Positions 8,072-16,143 of a stretch of DNA of 30,938 bases are shown piece after piece (positions within the stretch are counted from its first letter, which is position 1; every line of letters begins with the position of its first letter). Position numbers and translations under genes: made by a program. Source of the DNA: JAEYFP01 sp964579795 (GTDB lineage Bacteria > Bacillota > Clostridia > Lachnospirales > Lachnospiraceae); NCBI GenBank assembly GCA_964579795.1, contig CAZOHM010000031.1, positions 1 through 30,938 of the forward strand, in the 5' to 3' direction. Under the pieces are notes generated by a model. That model saw only the letters and a program-made list of their open reading frames with translations. It did not search any database and had not been told where the DNA came from.

Positions 8072-8722
8072 CTACATTTTTGCAGTCAAATGAGAGACAT
8101 CTGATGATTTCCCGATAACAACAATGTGTTCCTGTCCATTGAATTCATAATCAGGTGCAGGGAGAGGATCCAGAGAATTATCCTGCTTGATTGCGATAAT
8201 GTTGATACCATATTTTTTACGAATATCCAGCTGCGCAAGCGTTTTGCCATGCCAGGCTACATCAACAGGAATTTCATAAATAGAATACTCCGGCGTGAGC
8301 TTTATGAAGTCAAATATTTTGTTGGCATTGTAGCGGATTGCCAGCTTTTCAGCCATTTCTTTTTCGGGATTGATAACCTCGTCCGCACCGTTTCGGAGCA
8401 AAAACTTTGCCTGAATATCACGATTCGTTTTTGAAACAACACGTTTTGCACCAAGATCCTTAAGCAAGGAAGTGATTTCCAAAGATGACTGAAAATTTTC
8501 TCCGATTGTGACAAAGCAAACATCAAAGTTGTTAATACCAAGTGAACGTAAGACAAGCTCATTCGTACAGTCACCCACACACGCATCTGTAAAATGTGGA
8601 GACAATTCATCAATCAGCTGACTGTTCATGTCTACAATCATAACATCGTTATTCAGTTCATTCATTTTAAAGGCAAGACTTTGACCAAAACGCCCCATGC
8701 CTATTACTAATACAGATTTCAT
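8072..8722 (-). CDS. ktrA: KtrA/TrkA-type regulatory subunit of a potassium uptake system
   Basis: A 216-residue cytoplasmic protein with an RCK_N Rossmann domain followed by RCK_C (TrkA-C). The nucleotide-binding loop GMGRFG is at 8-13, and D31 in IVDMNSQ is the acidic residue that contacts the ribose. The length fits a single-RCK KtrA rather than the double-length TrkA of proteobacteria. KtrA rings gate the KtrB channel in response to ATP/ADP, and in Firmicutes the RCK_C domain commonly binds c-di-AMP; that is family knowledge, not visible here. It lies 24 bp downstream of ktrB on the same strand, as expected for an operon. A GGAGG ribosome site precedes the ATG. The symbol ktrA is assigned by domain layout. 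Confidence 0.9.
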   Translation of the reverse strand: MKSVLVIGMGRFGQSLAFKMNELNNDVMIVDMNSQLIDELSPHFTDACVGDCTNELVLRSLGINNFDVCFVTIGENFQSSLEITSLLKDLGAKRVVSKTNRDIQAKFLLRNGADEVINPEKEMAEKLAIRYNANKIFDFIKLTPEYSIYEIPVDVAWHGKTLAQLDIRKKYGINIIAIKQDNSLDPLPAPDYEFNGQEHIVVIGKSSDVSHLTAKM

Positions 8723-8746
8723 TTAAAATACCTCCTATAATAATCA

Positions 8747-10108
8747 CTAGCCAATAAGAATTTTTTCGATTGGTCGCTCAACCGGAATATATTCACGTTT
8801 TTCTGCAAGCACAAGAGCGAGCGTCAGACCGCCGATTCTTCCGGCATACATCAACAAAATGAGAAGAATTTTGGAAACACTGCTAAGCAGCGGCGTAATA
8901 CCGAGCGTAGAGCCTACAGTTCCTGCAGCAGAGGTTGTTTCAAATAATATCTCCTTCAAGGAATATGGTTCGATTGCGCCGATAATCATTGAACATGTAA
9001 ATATGGCAATCAAATAGATAGTTGCAATTGCTGCTGCCTGTCTTGCAATCGTGTCTTCAAGCTTTCTTTTGAAAACGGTAATGTTAGATGAGTGATGGCA
9101 GGTTGCAGATATACTCAAAACCAGAACAAACAGTGTTGTTGTTTTAATACCACCAGCTGTTGAACCGGGATTGGCACCGATAAACATCAGAATGATTGTA
9201 AGCATTGTAGAGCTTTCACTTAACTGAGCAAGGTCACTTGTGTTGAACCCTGCAGTTCGCGGAGAAACTGCATCAAACAAAGATGCAAGGATACGCTCTG
9301 AAAAAATCATGCCGCTCTGTGTATGTGTATATTCAAAAATAAAGAAAAGAATCGTACTTCCTACTATTAAGATGCCGGTTGCTGTCAGAGCAATTTTTGA
9401 ATGCAGAGCATAACGGCTGAAGTGCCATTTTTTCTGTTCAAGATCACTCCAGATAAAAAATCCTAAACCACCAAGAATAATTAAAATAACAATTGTCAGT
9501 GTAACAAGTGGATCGGAACAATAGGAGGTCAATGAGGAATATTGCTCTTTGAATCCCATCAAATCAAATCCAGCATTACAAAAAGCAGATATGGAATGGA
9601 AAATAGAAAAATAAAGTCCTCTTGCAAAGCCAATCTCAGGATCCTGACAAAATCTGATGGACAGTAATAGTGCTCCGATAAGCTCAATGCAGAAAGTAAG
9701 CAGCAAAATCTTCTTGACAAGCGAAACGATACCTCCGACCTTGATGGCACCTGCAGATTGCATTAAAAGTTTTCTTTCGTGAAGGGAAATCTGCCGTTTC
9801 ATGAGAAGTGAGAAAAAGGCAATGACTGTCATCAGTCCGACACCGCCAACCTGAATCAGTACGAGGATAATAATCTGTCCTGGAGTACTCCAGAAAGTGT
9901 AAGTGTCGTGAACAATCAGGCCAGTTACACATGTAGCAGACGTAGCTGTAAAAAGTGCGTCAAGAAATGGCGTCCACTGTCCACTTCGGCTCATACATGG
10001 CAGAGTCAGTAAGACAGCACCAGATAGAATCGGAATCAGAAAGCTCAGTGCAATGTATTGTGTATAAGTAAGATTGAGTTTTTTACGAGTCAGAATGTTG
10101 TTGTCCAT
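8747..10108 (-). CDS. ktrB: KtrB/TrkH-type potassium (or sodium-coupled) uptake membrane subunit
   Basis: A 453-residue polytopic membrane protein of the Trk/Ktr/HKT superfamily. The repeated M1-P-M2 units carry the expected filter segments: SATCVTGL (57-64), a NAGFD segment, NPGSTAGG and GTVGSTLG. The length is typical of KtrB. It forms the K+ pore gated by the KtrA ring encoded next to it. GGAGAT lies just before the ATG on the minus strand. An 11-bp direct repeat, ATCTCCAATAA (10115-10125 and 10132-10142), covers this ribosome site and a second copy in the leader. A promoter lies just upstream (10147-10174). No riboswitch-like leader fits in the short space. Confidence 0.9.
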   Translation of the reverse strand: MDNNILTRKKLNLTYTQYIALSFLIPILSGAVLLTLPCMSRSGQWTPFLDALFTATSATCVTGLIVHDTYTFWSTPGQIIILVLIQVGGVGLMTVIAFFSLLMKRQISLHERKLLMQSAGAIKVGGIVSLVKKILLLTFCIELIGALLLSIRFCQDPEIGFARGLYFSIFHSISAFCNAGFDLMGFKEQYSSLTSYCSDPLVTLTIVILIILGGLGFFIWSDLEQKKWHFSRYALHSKIALTATGILIVGSTILFFIFEYTHTQSGMIFSERILASLFDAVSPRTAGFNTSDLAQLSESSTMLTIILMFIGANPGSTAGGIKTTTLFVLVLSISATCHHSSNITVFKRKLEDTIARQAAAIATIYLIAIFTCSMIIGAIEPYSLKEILFETTSAAGTVGSTLGITPLLSSVSKILLILLMYAGRIGGLTLALVLAEKREYIPVERPIEKILIG

Positions 10109-10146
10109 ATTATTATCTCCAATAAATCAAAATCTCCAATAATGGA

Positions 10147-10174
10147 AGTATACCATAATCGGGAATTAATACAA
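10147..10174 (-). promoter_or_regulatory. Predicted sigma-A promoter of ktrBA
   Basis: On the minus strand there is TTGTAT, a 16-nt spacer and TATACT (-10 at 10147-10152), with a TG one base before the -10 (extended -10). The start of transcription would be about 30 nt before the ktrB ATG. Confidence 0.6.
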
Positions 10175-10196
10175 GGAGAGGACTTATTTTTTTATT

Positions 10197-11681
10197 CTAT
10201 TTTAACAGATACAGATTTCCTGAGTCGTTTGAGTAAATGCAGTCATACTTACTTTCAACAATTTGAAACAGATTTGGAATTTCATCTTTAAAGGAAGAAC
10301 CTACAACCAGCCATTTTGGAGGAGTTGTGGCAAAATAATTGATAATATCAGTTTCAATTTGTGGATCAAGAGCGATAAAGAACTGCAGATTGACCTGATA
10401 TTTGTAACACGGCATAATCTGATTTGCTTCAAACCAGGTCATGTCTGTACTGAAACTGAATACCTGGTCGCGCTCCCATTCTGGAATCAGAGAGGCCAGA
10501 TCAGAGGCGTTTTGATAGTATTCATCGTGCCATGTCATATTTCTGTCATACAGAAATGTATGGATGGTACTCATACTGCATGAAGTATAGTAATAAAGAA
10601 AAACGGCTAATACAGCAAGACAAATCCCCTGTTTAATATTTTTACCAATGGTTAACGGATTATATACCGAAAGAAAAAGAACAAGGGCAAATATAAGAGA
10701 CGGATATACAGTTGTAAAATAGTAGATAAATGGATTTCCAAAGTGAAGTAGAATGTAGGTTGCAGCAGACATGGAAACTAATAGAATACGGACAGTATAG
10801 GAAACAGATTTTCTATGGAGACATGCAAAAATAAAAGCAAACACACATCCGGAAAGCTTGATTTCCCATATGATGTTAAAGTTCTCGGAAAAGTCAACAG
10901 AGCGTTTTAGTGCAAAAGCAAATACACAGTACAGCATTTGCAGAATTGAATGATGATAACCAAAATACAGGAAAACCGGAAGCAGTGCCAGAAGGAAGCC
11001 GAGAAAAAGAAACAACAGAAACCAAAGCAGGGCATGCCATTCTTTGTTAATAACATCTAAAAAGATAATTGCACAGAAAATACCTATCACCGGTGCAGCT
11101 ACTGTAATCTTGGAAAAGGTGATGATGCCAAAGCATGCGCCAATGATTAATGCTGTTGATTTCGGAAGCTCCCAAATTGCAAGGTTGTTTTTCTTGAGAT
11201 GCCTGGCTACCAGATAGAGACATAAGAGACTGAGCGGCAGGCAGAATTCCTCCAGCGTATTTCCGCCCCACAGCGTAGCAATATGTGCAAGCAAAAAAAC
11301 AAAAAGAACAGCAATGGATTTTCTTTTTGACAAATATAGCTTAGACAGCTCATAAACCAAAACAAGTGAAAAGAAAAGAAAAGGTACTTCTATGAGATAG
11401 ACACCAAGACGATCTTTGTGAAGCAGCTGACCGAGCGCTTCAATAAAGAAAAAATATGGTCCCTTCAGATCGAAAAAGTCTTTATATGGTACAAGTCCCT
11501 GCGTGATTCCACGACCGACCATGGAAAAGAATGATGCATCACAGCCATACCAGCTTTTATAGAACGGACTTTCCCAAAGAGAAAATATGAGCATGAATAT
11601 AGCTGATATTAAAAAAAGTGTACAGTATTCCAATACGTTCTGCAGTTTTTTGAGATTGAAACGGAACATAGATATGCCCAT
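10197..11681 (-). CDS. Polytopic membrane glycosyltransferase-like protein (GT-C / GT39-like)
   Basis: A 494-residue multi-spanning membrane protein with about ten or more hydrophobic helices. The first external loop carries GCDASFF (D48) and KDFFDLKGP (68-75), the acidic and K-G-P pattern seen in GT-C enzymes related to ArnT/PMT, which transfer sugars from polyprenyl-phosphate donors. The acceptor is unknown; cell-wall polymer or protein decoration would fit. The ATG at 11681 was chosen because AAAGGAG lies 10 nt upstream and the minus-strand promoter (11733-11761) lies before it. The longer in-frame extension to 11789 would run through that promoter. The soluble C-terminal part (about 370-494) resembles the periplasmic-side tail of such proteins. 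No terminator is evident before ktrB. Confidence 0.65.
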   Translation of the reverse strand: MGISMFRFNLKKLQNVLEYCTLFLISAIFMLIFSLWESPFYKSWYGCDASFFSMVGRGITQGLVPYKDFFDLKGPYFFFIEALGQLLHKDRLGVYLIEVPFLFFSLVLVYELSKLYLSKRKSIAVLFVFLLAHIATLWGGNTLEEFCLPLSLLCLYLVARHLKKNNLAIWELPKSTALIIGACFGIITFSKITVAAPVIGIFCAIIFLDVINKEWHALLWFLLFLFLGFLLALLPVFLYFGYHHSILQMLYCVFAFALKRSVDFSENFNIIWEIKLSGCVFAFIFACLHRKSVSYTVRILLVSMSAATYILLHFGNPFIYYFTTVYPSLIFALVLFLSVYNPLTIGKNIKQGICLAVLAVFLYYYTSCSMSTIHTFLYDRNMTWHDEYYQNASDLASLIPEWERDQVFSFSTDMTWFEANQIMPCYKYQVNLQFFIALDPQIETDIINYFATTPPKWLVVGSSFKDEIPNLFQIVESKYDCIYSNDSGNLYLLK

Positions 11682-11711
11682 ATGATGAATGCTCCTTTGC
11701 CAAAACGATTC

Positions 11712-11740
11712 TTTACAATGCAACATGAATAGATTATAAT
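11712..11740 (+). promoter_or_regulatory. Sigma-A promoter for the DUF6508-like gene
   Basis: TTTACA (11712-11717), a 17-nt spacer, and consensus TATAAT (11735-11740). Transcription would start about 40 nt before the ATG at 11788. The -10 overlaps the -10 of the opposing promoter. Confidence 0.75.
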
Positions 11741-11761
11741 AGAAATATCTGGGTTTTGCAA
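11733..11761 (-). promoter_or_regulatory. Sigma-A promoter for the membrane glycosyltransferase gene
   Basis: On the minus strand there is TTGCAA (11756-11761), a 17-nt spacer, and consensus TATAAT (11733-11738). It shares four bases with the plus-strand -10, so the two promoters are back to back on an ATTATAAT core. Confidence 0.75.
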
Positions 11762-11787
11762 TAAAAACAGAAAGGGGATTGTGCATC

Positions 11788-12240
11788 ATGTATGGTCAGG
11801 AACAGACAACACGAGAGTTAATTCTTGAGGAATATCGTGAGGATGTTGAGCGCCTGGTGAAATACTTGCCGTGGCTTATGGAAAAGGAAGCAAAGGACGT
11901 GTCAGGCTATTATCAAGGGGAGCCGGGACAGTCACTGATTAAGATTCCGGTATATGATTCGACACTCCTTTCATTTGTAAAACAGGCAGAGCAGACGAAG
12001 TTTATGGATAAAAACTATCCTTATGTTTATACGCGTTATAGAATGAAGACATTTGAAGATGAACGCAGACAAATGGAACAGGCAAAGATAAAAGATATTG
12101 AAATATTCAGAGGGATTCTGAGCAAGTATGTACTGGAAGGAAAGAGAAAAGCGTCCTGTTGGACGGACGCGGTAAGTGAAAAGATATTTACGACAGCACT
12201 GACTAAATTACAGGAATTGTTTTTTCAATATACAGCTTGA
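11788..12240 (+). CDS. DUF6508-like small cytoplasmic protein
   Basis: A 150-residue soluble, charged protein without signal peptide or membrane segment. Features such as KYLPWLMEKEAKDVS, PVYDSTLLSFVK and NYPYVYTRYRM match my recollection of the DUF6508 family, whose function is unknown. The family assignment is from memory and is not certain. The ATG at 11788 follows AGGGG by about 10 nt; the in-frame TTG at 11779 is too close to that site. The stop codon lies inside the first copy of a 15-bp repeat (12226-12240). It is followed within 46 bp by the EAL gene, so the two may be co-transcribed from the divergent promoter. Confidence 0.6.
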   Translation: MYGQEQTTRELILEEYREDVERLVKYLPWLMEKEAKDVSGYYQGEPGQSLIKIPVYDSTLLSFVKQAEQTKFMDKNYPYVYTRYRMKTFEDERRQMEQAKIKDIEIFRGILSKYVLEGKRKASCWTDAVSEKIFTTALTKLQELFFQYTA

Positions 12241-12257
12241 AACAATATACAGCTTGA
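12226..12257. repeat. 15-bp direct repeat spanning a gene end
   Basis: CAATATACAGCTTGA occurs at 12226-12240 and again at 12243-12257, separated by two bases. The first copy encodes the last codons and stop of the DUF6508-like gene; the second lies in the gap before the EAL gene. It looks like a small tandem duplication. Confidence 0.85.
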
Positions 12258-12285
12258 CATTTAAGTTAAACACAGGGAGAACGTC

Positions 12286-13968
12286 ATGGGAACACATCAG
12301 TTACTAATTGATCAGAAAACTGCGGATTTTCTTGAACTTGTATATAATGGCCGGCCGGATGATATTACTTCATTATCAAAAGCAATCAGTACACTTGCAG
12401 ATACGTTGCAGGTCAGTCAGATTTGTGTGGAAGGTACAGCACCGATTAACAGCGAGGTTATGGTTTATAAGCGATACGATACAAAGATGTTAAACGAGCC
12501 TGACTGGGTATGTACAGAGACATCTCATATTCCAGCAGATACGAAGATTATGTTCTGGAAGGATGGAGCTGTGGAGTGGGATGAAATTGATGAAGTGAAT
12601 ATGCTGAATCTGTCCCGATTTATTATGATATACATTGGACGTATGTGGTTTATGCACCAAGTACAGACTGCAAGAACACATGATGACGTGACCGGTCTTG
12701 TGAATCTGGCAGGCTTGACGAGTGCTTTGCACAGTTTGATGAAGCAGGATGTGCTTAACTGTTACACGATATTATATATGAGTGCATACCGATTTCAGTT
12801 GATTAATCAGAAATATGGATATGAGGTAGGAAATCAAGTCATGCTTCAGGTTTCACAGAAGCTGCAGGGATTTACAATGGCTCAGTCTCAGGAGCAGGTA
12901 ATTGGCAGGCTCGTAAATGATAATTTCGTAGTAATTGTGCATAATTCCAAGCTGCAGGATTATCTGAGGTTCTTATCTGATATGGAGGTAACATTTACTT
13001 ATAGTCAGGAAAAGGTCAGTCAGAAGATTCAATTCAGTGTTGGTATTTATGAAATGCGTAAAGAGGACAACAATGTTCAGCTGCCTTTAGAATATGCAAT
13101 GGCAGCATATACAATTTCCTGTCAGGGTGGACGCTCAAGAGTTGTATATTATAGTGAAGAGATTCATAACCAGTTTCTTAAGGAAAAAGATATAGAAGCG
13201 AGAATGGCAGATGCGCTTAGAGATGGGGAATTTATTGTTTATTATCAGCCTAAAATTGAGCTGGAATCAAACAGACTTGTCGGTGCCGAAGCGCTTGTAC
13301 GATGGTGTGTCGGTGACAAGATTATTCCGCCGATAGAGTTCATTCCTATTTTCGAAAGAAATGGATTCGTATGTCAGATTGATTTCTTTGTACTGGAAAC
13401 AGTCTGCAGGAACATGCGCAAATGGCTGGATGACGGTCTGGATGTTGTAAAGACCTCTGTGAATTTTTCCAGAATGCATCTTCTGAATGATCATTTTACG
13501 GATGAAATCATTGATATGCTAAAGACGTATAGAATTCCGACAAAATATATTGAGGTAGAGCTTACCGAAAGCGCAAACTGGGATGACAGTGCAATGCTGT
13601 CAGCGGCACTTGATAATTTGAAAAATCATGGAATTGCTACAGCAATGGATGATTTTGGTACAGGCTATTCTTCACTGAGTCTGCTCACGAATCTTTCATT
13701 TGATATTTTAAAAATAGATAAATCGCTTTTGGATGCTGAGAATGTTTCTGAACGAGAGAGAGTCGTTATGAATAACATTGTTCATATGGTACAGGATTTG
13801 GATATTGACGTCATAATGGAAGGTGTGGAAACCGTTGAACAGGTGGAATTCTTAAAGGAAATCCATTGCAATATGGCACAGGGCTTCCTGTTTGACAAGC
13901 CTCTGCCAAAGGATATATTTGAGGAACGTCTGAATAAAGGCAGCTATGAGTATGTTTTCGTAAAATGA
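12286..13968 (+). CDS. Cyclic-di-GMP phosphodiesterase: degenerate GGDEF plus EAL domain
   Basis: A 560-residue cytoplasmic protein. Residues 1-125 form an unassigned, possibly sensory, N-terminal region. Residues 131-290 form a GGDEF-like domain: HDDVTGL (132-138) marks its start, but the active-site loop reads RLVNDNF (208-214) in place of GGDEF, so cyclase activity is unlikely. Residues 302-550 are an EAL domain with its catalytic motifs kept: EAL at 335-337, ELTES (425-429), DDFGTGYSS (455-463), KIDKS (476-480), EGVE (512-515) and QGFLFDKPLP. It should therefore hydrolyse c-di-GMP, with the dead GGDEF possibly acting as a GTP-sensing regulatory domain, as in some relatives. AGGGAG precedes the ATG. 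A strong terminator ends the unit. Confidence 0.88.
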   Translation: MGTHQLLIDQKTADFLELVYNGRPDDITSLSKAISTLADTLQVSQICVEGTAPINSEVMVYKRYDTKMLNEPDWVCTETSHIPADTKIMFWKDGAVEWDEIDEVNMLNLSRFIMIYIGRMWFMHQVQTARTHDDVTGLVNLAGLTSALHSLMKQDVLNCYTILYMSAYRFQLINQKYGYEVGNQVMLQVSQKLQGFTMAQSQEQVIGRLVNDNFVVIVHNSKLQDYLRFLSDMEVTFTYSQEKVSQKIQFSVGIYEMRKEDNNVQLPLEYAMAAYTISCQGGRSRVVYYSEEIHNQFLKEKDIEARMADALRDGEFIVYYQPKIELESNRLVGAEALVRWCVGDKIIPPIEFIPIFERNGFVCQIDFFVLETVCRNMRKWLDDGLDVVKTSVNFSRMHLLNDHFTDEIIDMLKTYRIPTKYIEVELTESANWDDSAMLSAALDNLKNHGIATAMDDFGTGYSSLSLLTNLSFDILKIDKSLLDAENVSERERVVMNNIVHMVQDLDIDVIMEGVETVEQVEFLKEIHCNMAQGFLFDKPLPKDIFEERLNKGSYEYVFVK

Positions 13969-13981
13969 AATCAATCAGTCT

Positions 13982-14016
13982 AAAAAGCAAAAAGAACCTT
14001 TCTTTTTGCTTTTTTA
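13982..14016 (+). terminator. Rho-independent terminator after the EAL gene
   Basis: A 15-bp perfect stem (13982-13996 with 14000-14014) with a 3-nt loop ends in a T-run. It also separates the EAL gene from the hflKC run. Confidence 0.85.
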
Positions 14017-14030
14017 AATGATATAGTACT

Positions 14031-14058
14031 TTGTAATAAGCATAAGAAACAATATGTA
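14031..14058 (+). promoter_or_regulatory. Possible promoter of the hflK-hflC run
   Basis: TTGTAA (14031-14036), a 16-nt spacer and TATGTA (14053-14058) lie between the preceding terminator and the hflK ribosome site. The -10 match is only fair. Confidence 0.35.
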
Positions 14059-14089
14059 TAAGAAAGATAAAGAAATACGGAGGAGAAAA

Positions 14090-15103
14090 ATGGCATTTGA
14101 TGAGTTTAATAACGGTGGACAGAATAATCAGTTCAATCCGTTTAAAAAGCAAAAGAGAGAGAGAAAGAAAAAGGACGGTTCAGCAGGAAAAGTATTTAAA
14201 ATAATTGGATTTGTTGTACTTGCTCTTGTTGTGGTTTGGTTGTTTTTCAGCTCTTTTTATACTATTCAGGAGGAAGAACAGGCTGTTGTATGTACCTTTG
14301 GAATGCCAAAAACTGTAGCAGAGCCGGGACTTCATTTTAAGATACCGGTTGTACAGACGGTGAGAAAGGTCAATACGACAATTCAGGGATTTGCTATTGG
14401 GTATTCAGATTATTATGATGCAAATTATAATGGAGAAGCTGGTGCCGAGGAAGGAATGATGATTACTTCCGATTACAATTTTATTAAAATTGATTTTTAT
14501 GCAGAGTATAGAATCACAAATCCTGTAAAAGCACTTTATGCTTCAGAAAATCCGCAGCTGATATTGACAAATATTGCACAGAACTGTATCAGGACAACGA
14601 TTGGTTCGTATGGAGTAGATGCAGTATTGACAACAGGCAAAAATGAGATTCAGTCCAATATTAAGGATATGATCTTAAAGAAACTCGAGGAGCTGGATAT
14701 TGGTATTCAGCTTGTGAACATTACGATTCAGGATGCAGAGCCGCCCACAGATGAAGTCATTACAGCCTTTAAATCTGTTGAAACGGCAAAGCAGGGTAAG
14801 GAAACAGCTCTTAATAATGCAAACAAATACAGGAATGAGCAGATTCCAGGTGCTGAAGCACAGGCAGATAAGATTCTGCAGGATGCAGAGGCCGAAAAAC
14901 AGGCCCGTATTAATGAAGCAGAAGGTCAGGTTGCCAGATTCAATTCCATGTATAACGAGTATGTGAAGTATCCAACGATTACAAAGCAGCGTATGTTCTA
15001 TGAAACAATGGAAGAGGTGCTGCCGGATATGAAGATTGTAATTCAGGGTACAGATGGAAACAGTGTGCAGGAAATACTGCCATTGGACTCATTTTCAGAG
15101 TAG
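14090..15103 (+). CDS. hflK: HflK-like SPFH/band-7 membrane protease modulator
   Basis: A 337-residue protein: a Lys/Arg-rich cytoplasmic N-terminus (1-35), one transmembrane helix (about 38-56), an SPFH/band-7 domain beginning YTIQEEEQAVV, and an Ala/Glu/Gln-rich coiled coil (about 230-290). HflK forms a membrane complex with HflC that encloses and modulates the FtsH protease. The ATG at 14090 was chosen for the GGAGGAG (14079-14085) just before it; the upstream ATG at 14054 has no such site. The hflC gene follows 12 bp after the stop, as in the usual hflK-hflC pair. The symbol rests on order and domain layout. Confidence 0.85.
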   Translation: MAFDEFNNGGQNNQFNPFKKQKRERKKKDGSAGKVFKIIGFVVLALVVVWLFFSSFYTIQEEEQAVVCTFGMPKTVAEPGLHFKIPVVQTVRKVNTTIQGFAIGYSDYYDANYNGEAGAEEGMMITSDYNFIKIDFYAEYRITNPVKALYASENPQLILTNIAQNCIRTTIGSYGVDAVLTTGKNEIQSNIKDMILKKLEELDIGIQLVNITIQDAEPPTDEVITAFKSVETAKQGKETALNNANKYRNEQIPGAEAQADKILQDAEAEKQARINEAEGQVARFNSMYNEYVKYPTITKQRMFYETMEEVLPDMKIVIQGTDGNSVQEILPLDSFSE

Positions 15104-15115
15104 GAGGAAGAAAGA

Positions 15116-16123
15116 ATGGCAGAAGCAGAGAAGTTTAATTCAGATGGAACACCTCAAAGGGATAAAAAGAGTAAGGGATGGATTGTCTGGATCGTTATAA
15201 TTTTTGCAATAATTGTCGGCAGTGCAAGCACCGTAGTATGTCATGAGAATGAATATAAGCTGATTCGTCAGTTTGGACGTGTTGACAGAACGATTACAGC
15301 ATCAGGTATTTACTTCAAAATTCCGTTTATTGAGTCAGTCGATACAATACCAAGAGAAATTTTAATTTACGATTTACCTGCATCAGATGTTATTACATCA
15401 GATAAAAAGACAATGATTATAGACAGTTATGTATTATGGCGTGTAACAGATCCGCTAAAGTTTGCACAAACCTTGAGCTATTCTGTTTCCAATGCAGAGA
15501 ACCGTATTGATACCCTTGTTTATAATGCGATGAAAAATACAATATCAAACATGAAGCAGGATGAGGTCATCAAGAGCCGCGACGGAAAGATGACAATCAC
15601 AAATGTTACAGAAGATGAAGATCTTAAGTCAAACGATTTAGTTATTGAAGAAACTACAGAAGTAGTGGAAATCAAATCTCTGACAGAAGAAATCATGGAG
15701 CATATTGGTACAGTATATGATCAGTATGGCATTGAGATTATAGCAGTAGAAGTGAAAAAGCTTGATTTGCCGGATGATAACAAACAGGCAGTATACACAC
15801 GTATGATTTCAGAGAGAGAAAACATTGCAGCACAATACACTGCAGAGGGAGCATCTCAGGCGCAGATTATTCAGAATACAACAGATAAAGAAGTATCCAT
15901 TATGCTTTCTGGGGCAAATGCAAAAGCTGAACAGCTTAGGGCAGAAGGTGAAGCAGAATACATGAAGATCCTTTCAGACGCGTATTCCGATGAAGCAAAG
16001 AGCGATTTCTACACATTTGTACGATCTCTGGATGCAGCGAAAGAAAGTATGAAGGGCTCGGGGAAAAAGACACTGATTTTGCCAGCTGATTCTCCTATTT
16101 CAGAGGTGTTTACACAAAAATAG
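15116..16123 (+). CDS. hflC: HflC-like SPFH/band-7 membrane protein
   Basis: A 335-residue protein with a short polar N-terminus, one transmembrane helix (about 22-42), then an SPFH domain (ENEYKLIRQFGRV onward) and a long Ala/Glu-rich helix. It is the expected partner of the preceding HflK-like protein. Compared with well-studied HflC, the middle carries an acidic, Thr/Glu-rich stretch (NVTEDEDLKSNDLVIEETTE) that looks like an insertion; similar insertions may be common in Clostridia. A GGAGGAAG ribosome site precedes the ATG. An aminotransferase gene follows after 20 bp, so the run is probably one transcript. Confidence 0.85.
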   Translation: MAEAEKFNSDGTPQRDKKSKGWIVWIVIIFAIIVGSASTVVCHENEYKLIRQFGRVDRTITASGIYFKIPFIESVDTIPREILIYDLPASDVITSDKKTMIIDSYVLWRVTDPLKFAQTLSYSVSNAENRIDTLVYNAMKNTISNMKQDEVIKSRDGKMTITNVTEDEDLKSNDLVIEETTEVVEIKSLTEEIMEHIGTVYDQYGIEIIAVEVKKLDLPDDNKQAVYTRMISERENIAAQYTAEGASQAQIIQNTTDKEVSIMLSGANAKAEQLRAEGEAEYMKILSDAYSDEAKSDFYTFVRSLDAAKESMKGSGKKTLILPADSPISEVFTQK

Positions 16124-16143
16124 TTTAGAGAGGAAGAGATGGA

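Noticed and set aside
12226..12257. CRISPR-like repeat
   Set aside because: There are only two copies separated by two bases, with no spacers; no CRISPR array was seen anywhere in the window.
12286..13968. Active diguanylate cyclase
   Set aside because: The GGDEF signature is missing, so only phosphodiesterase activity is supported.
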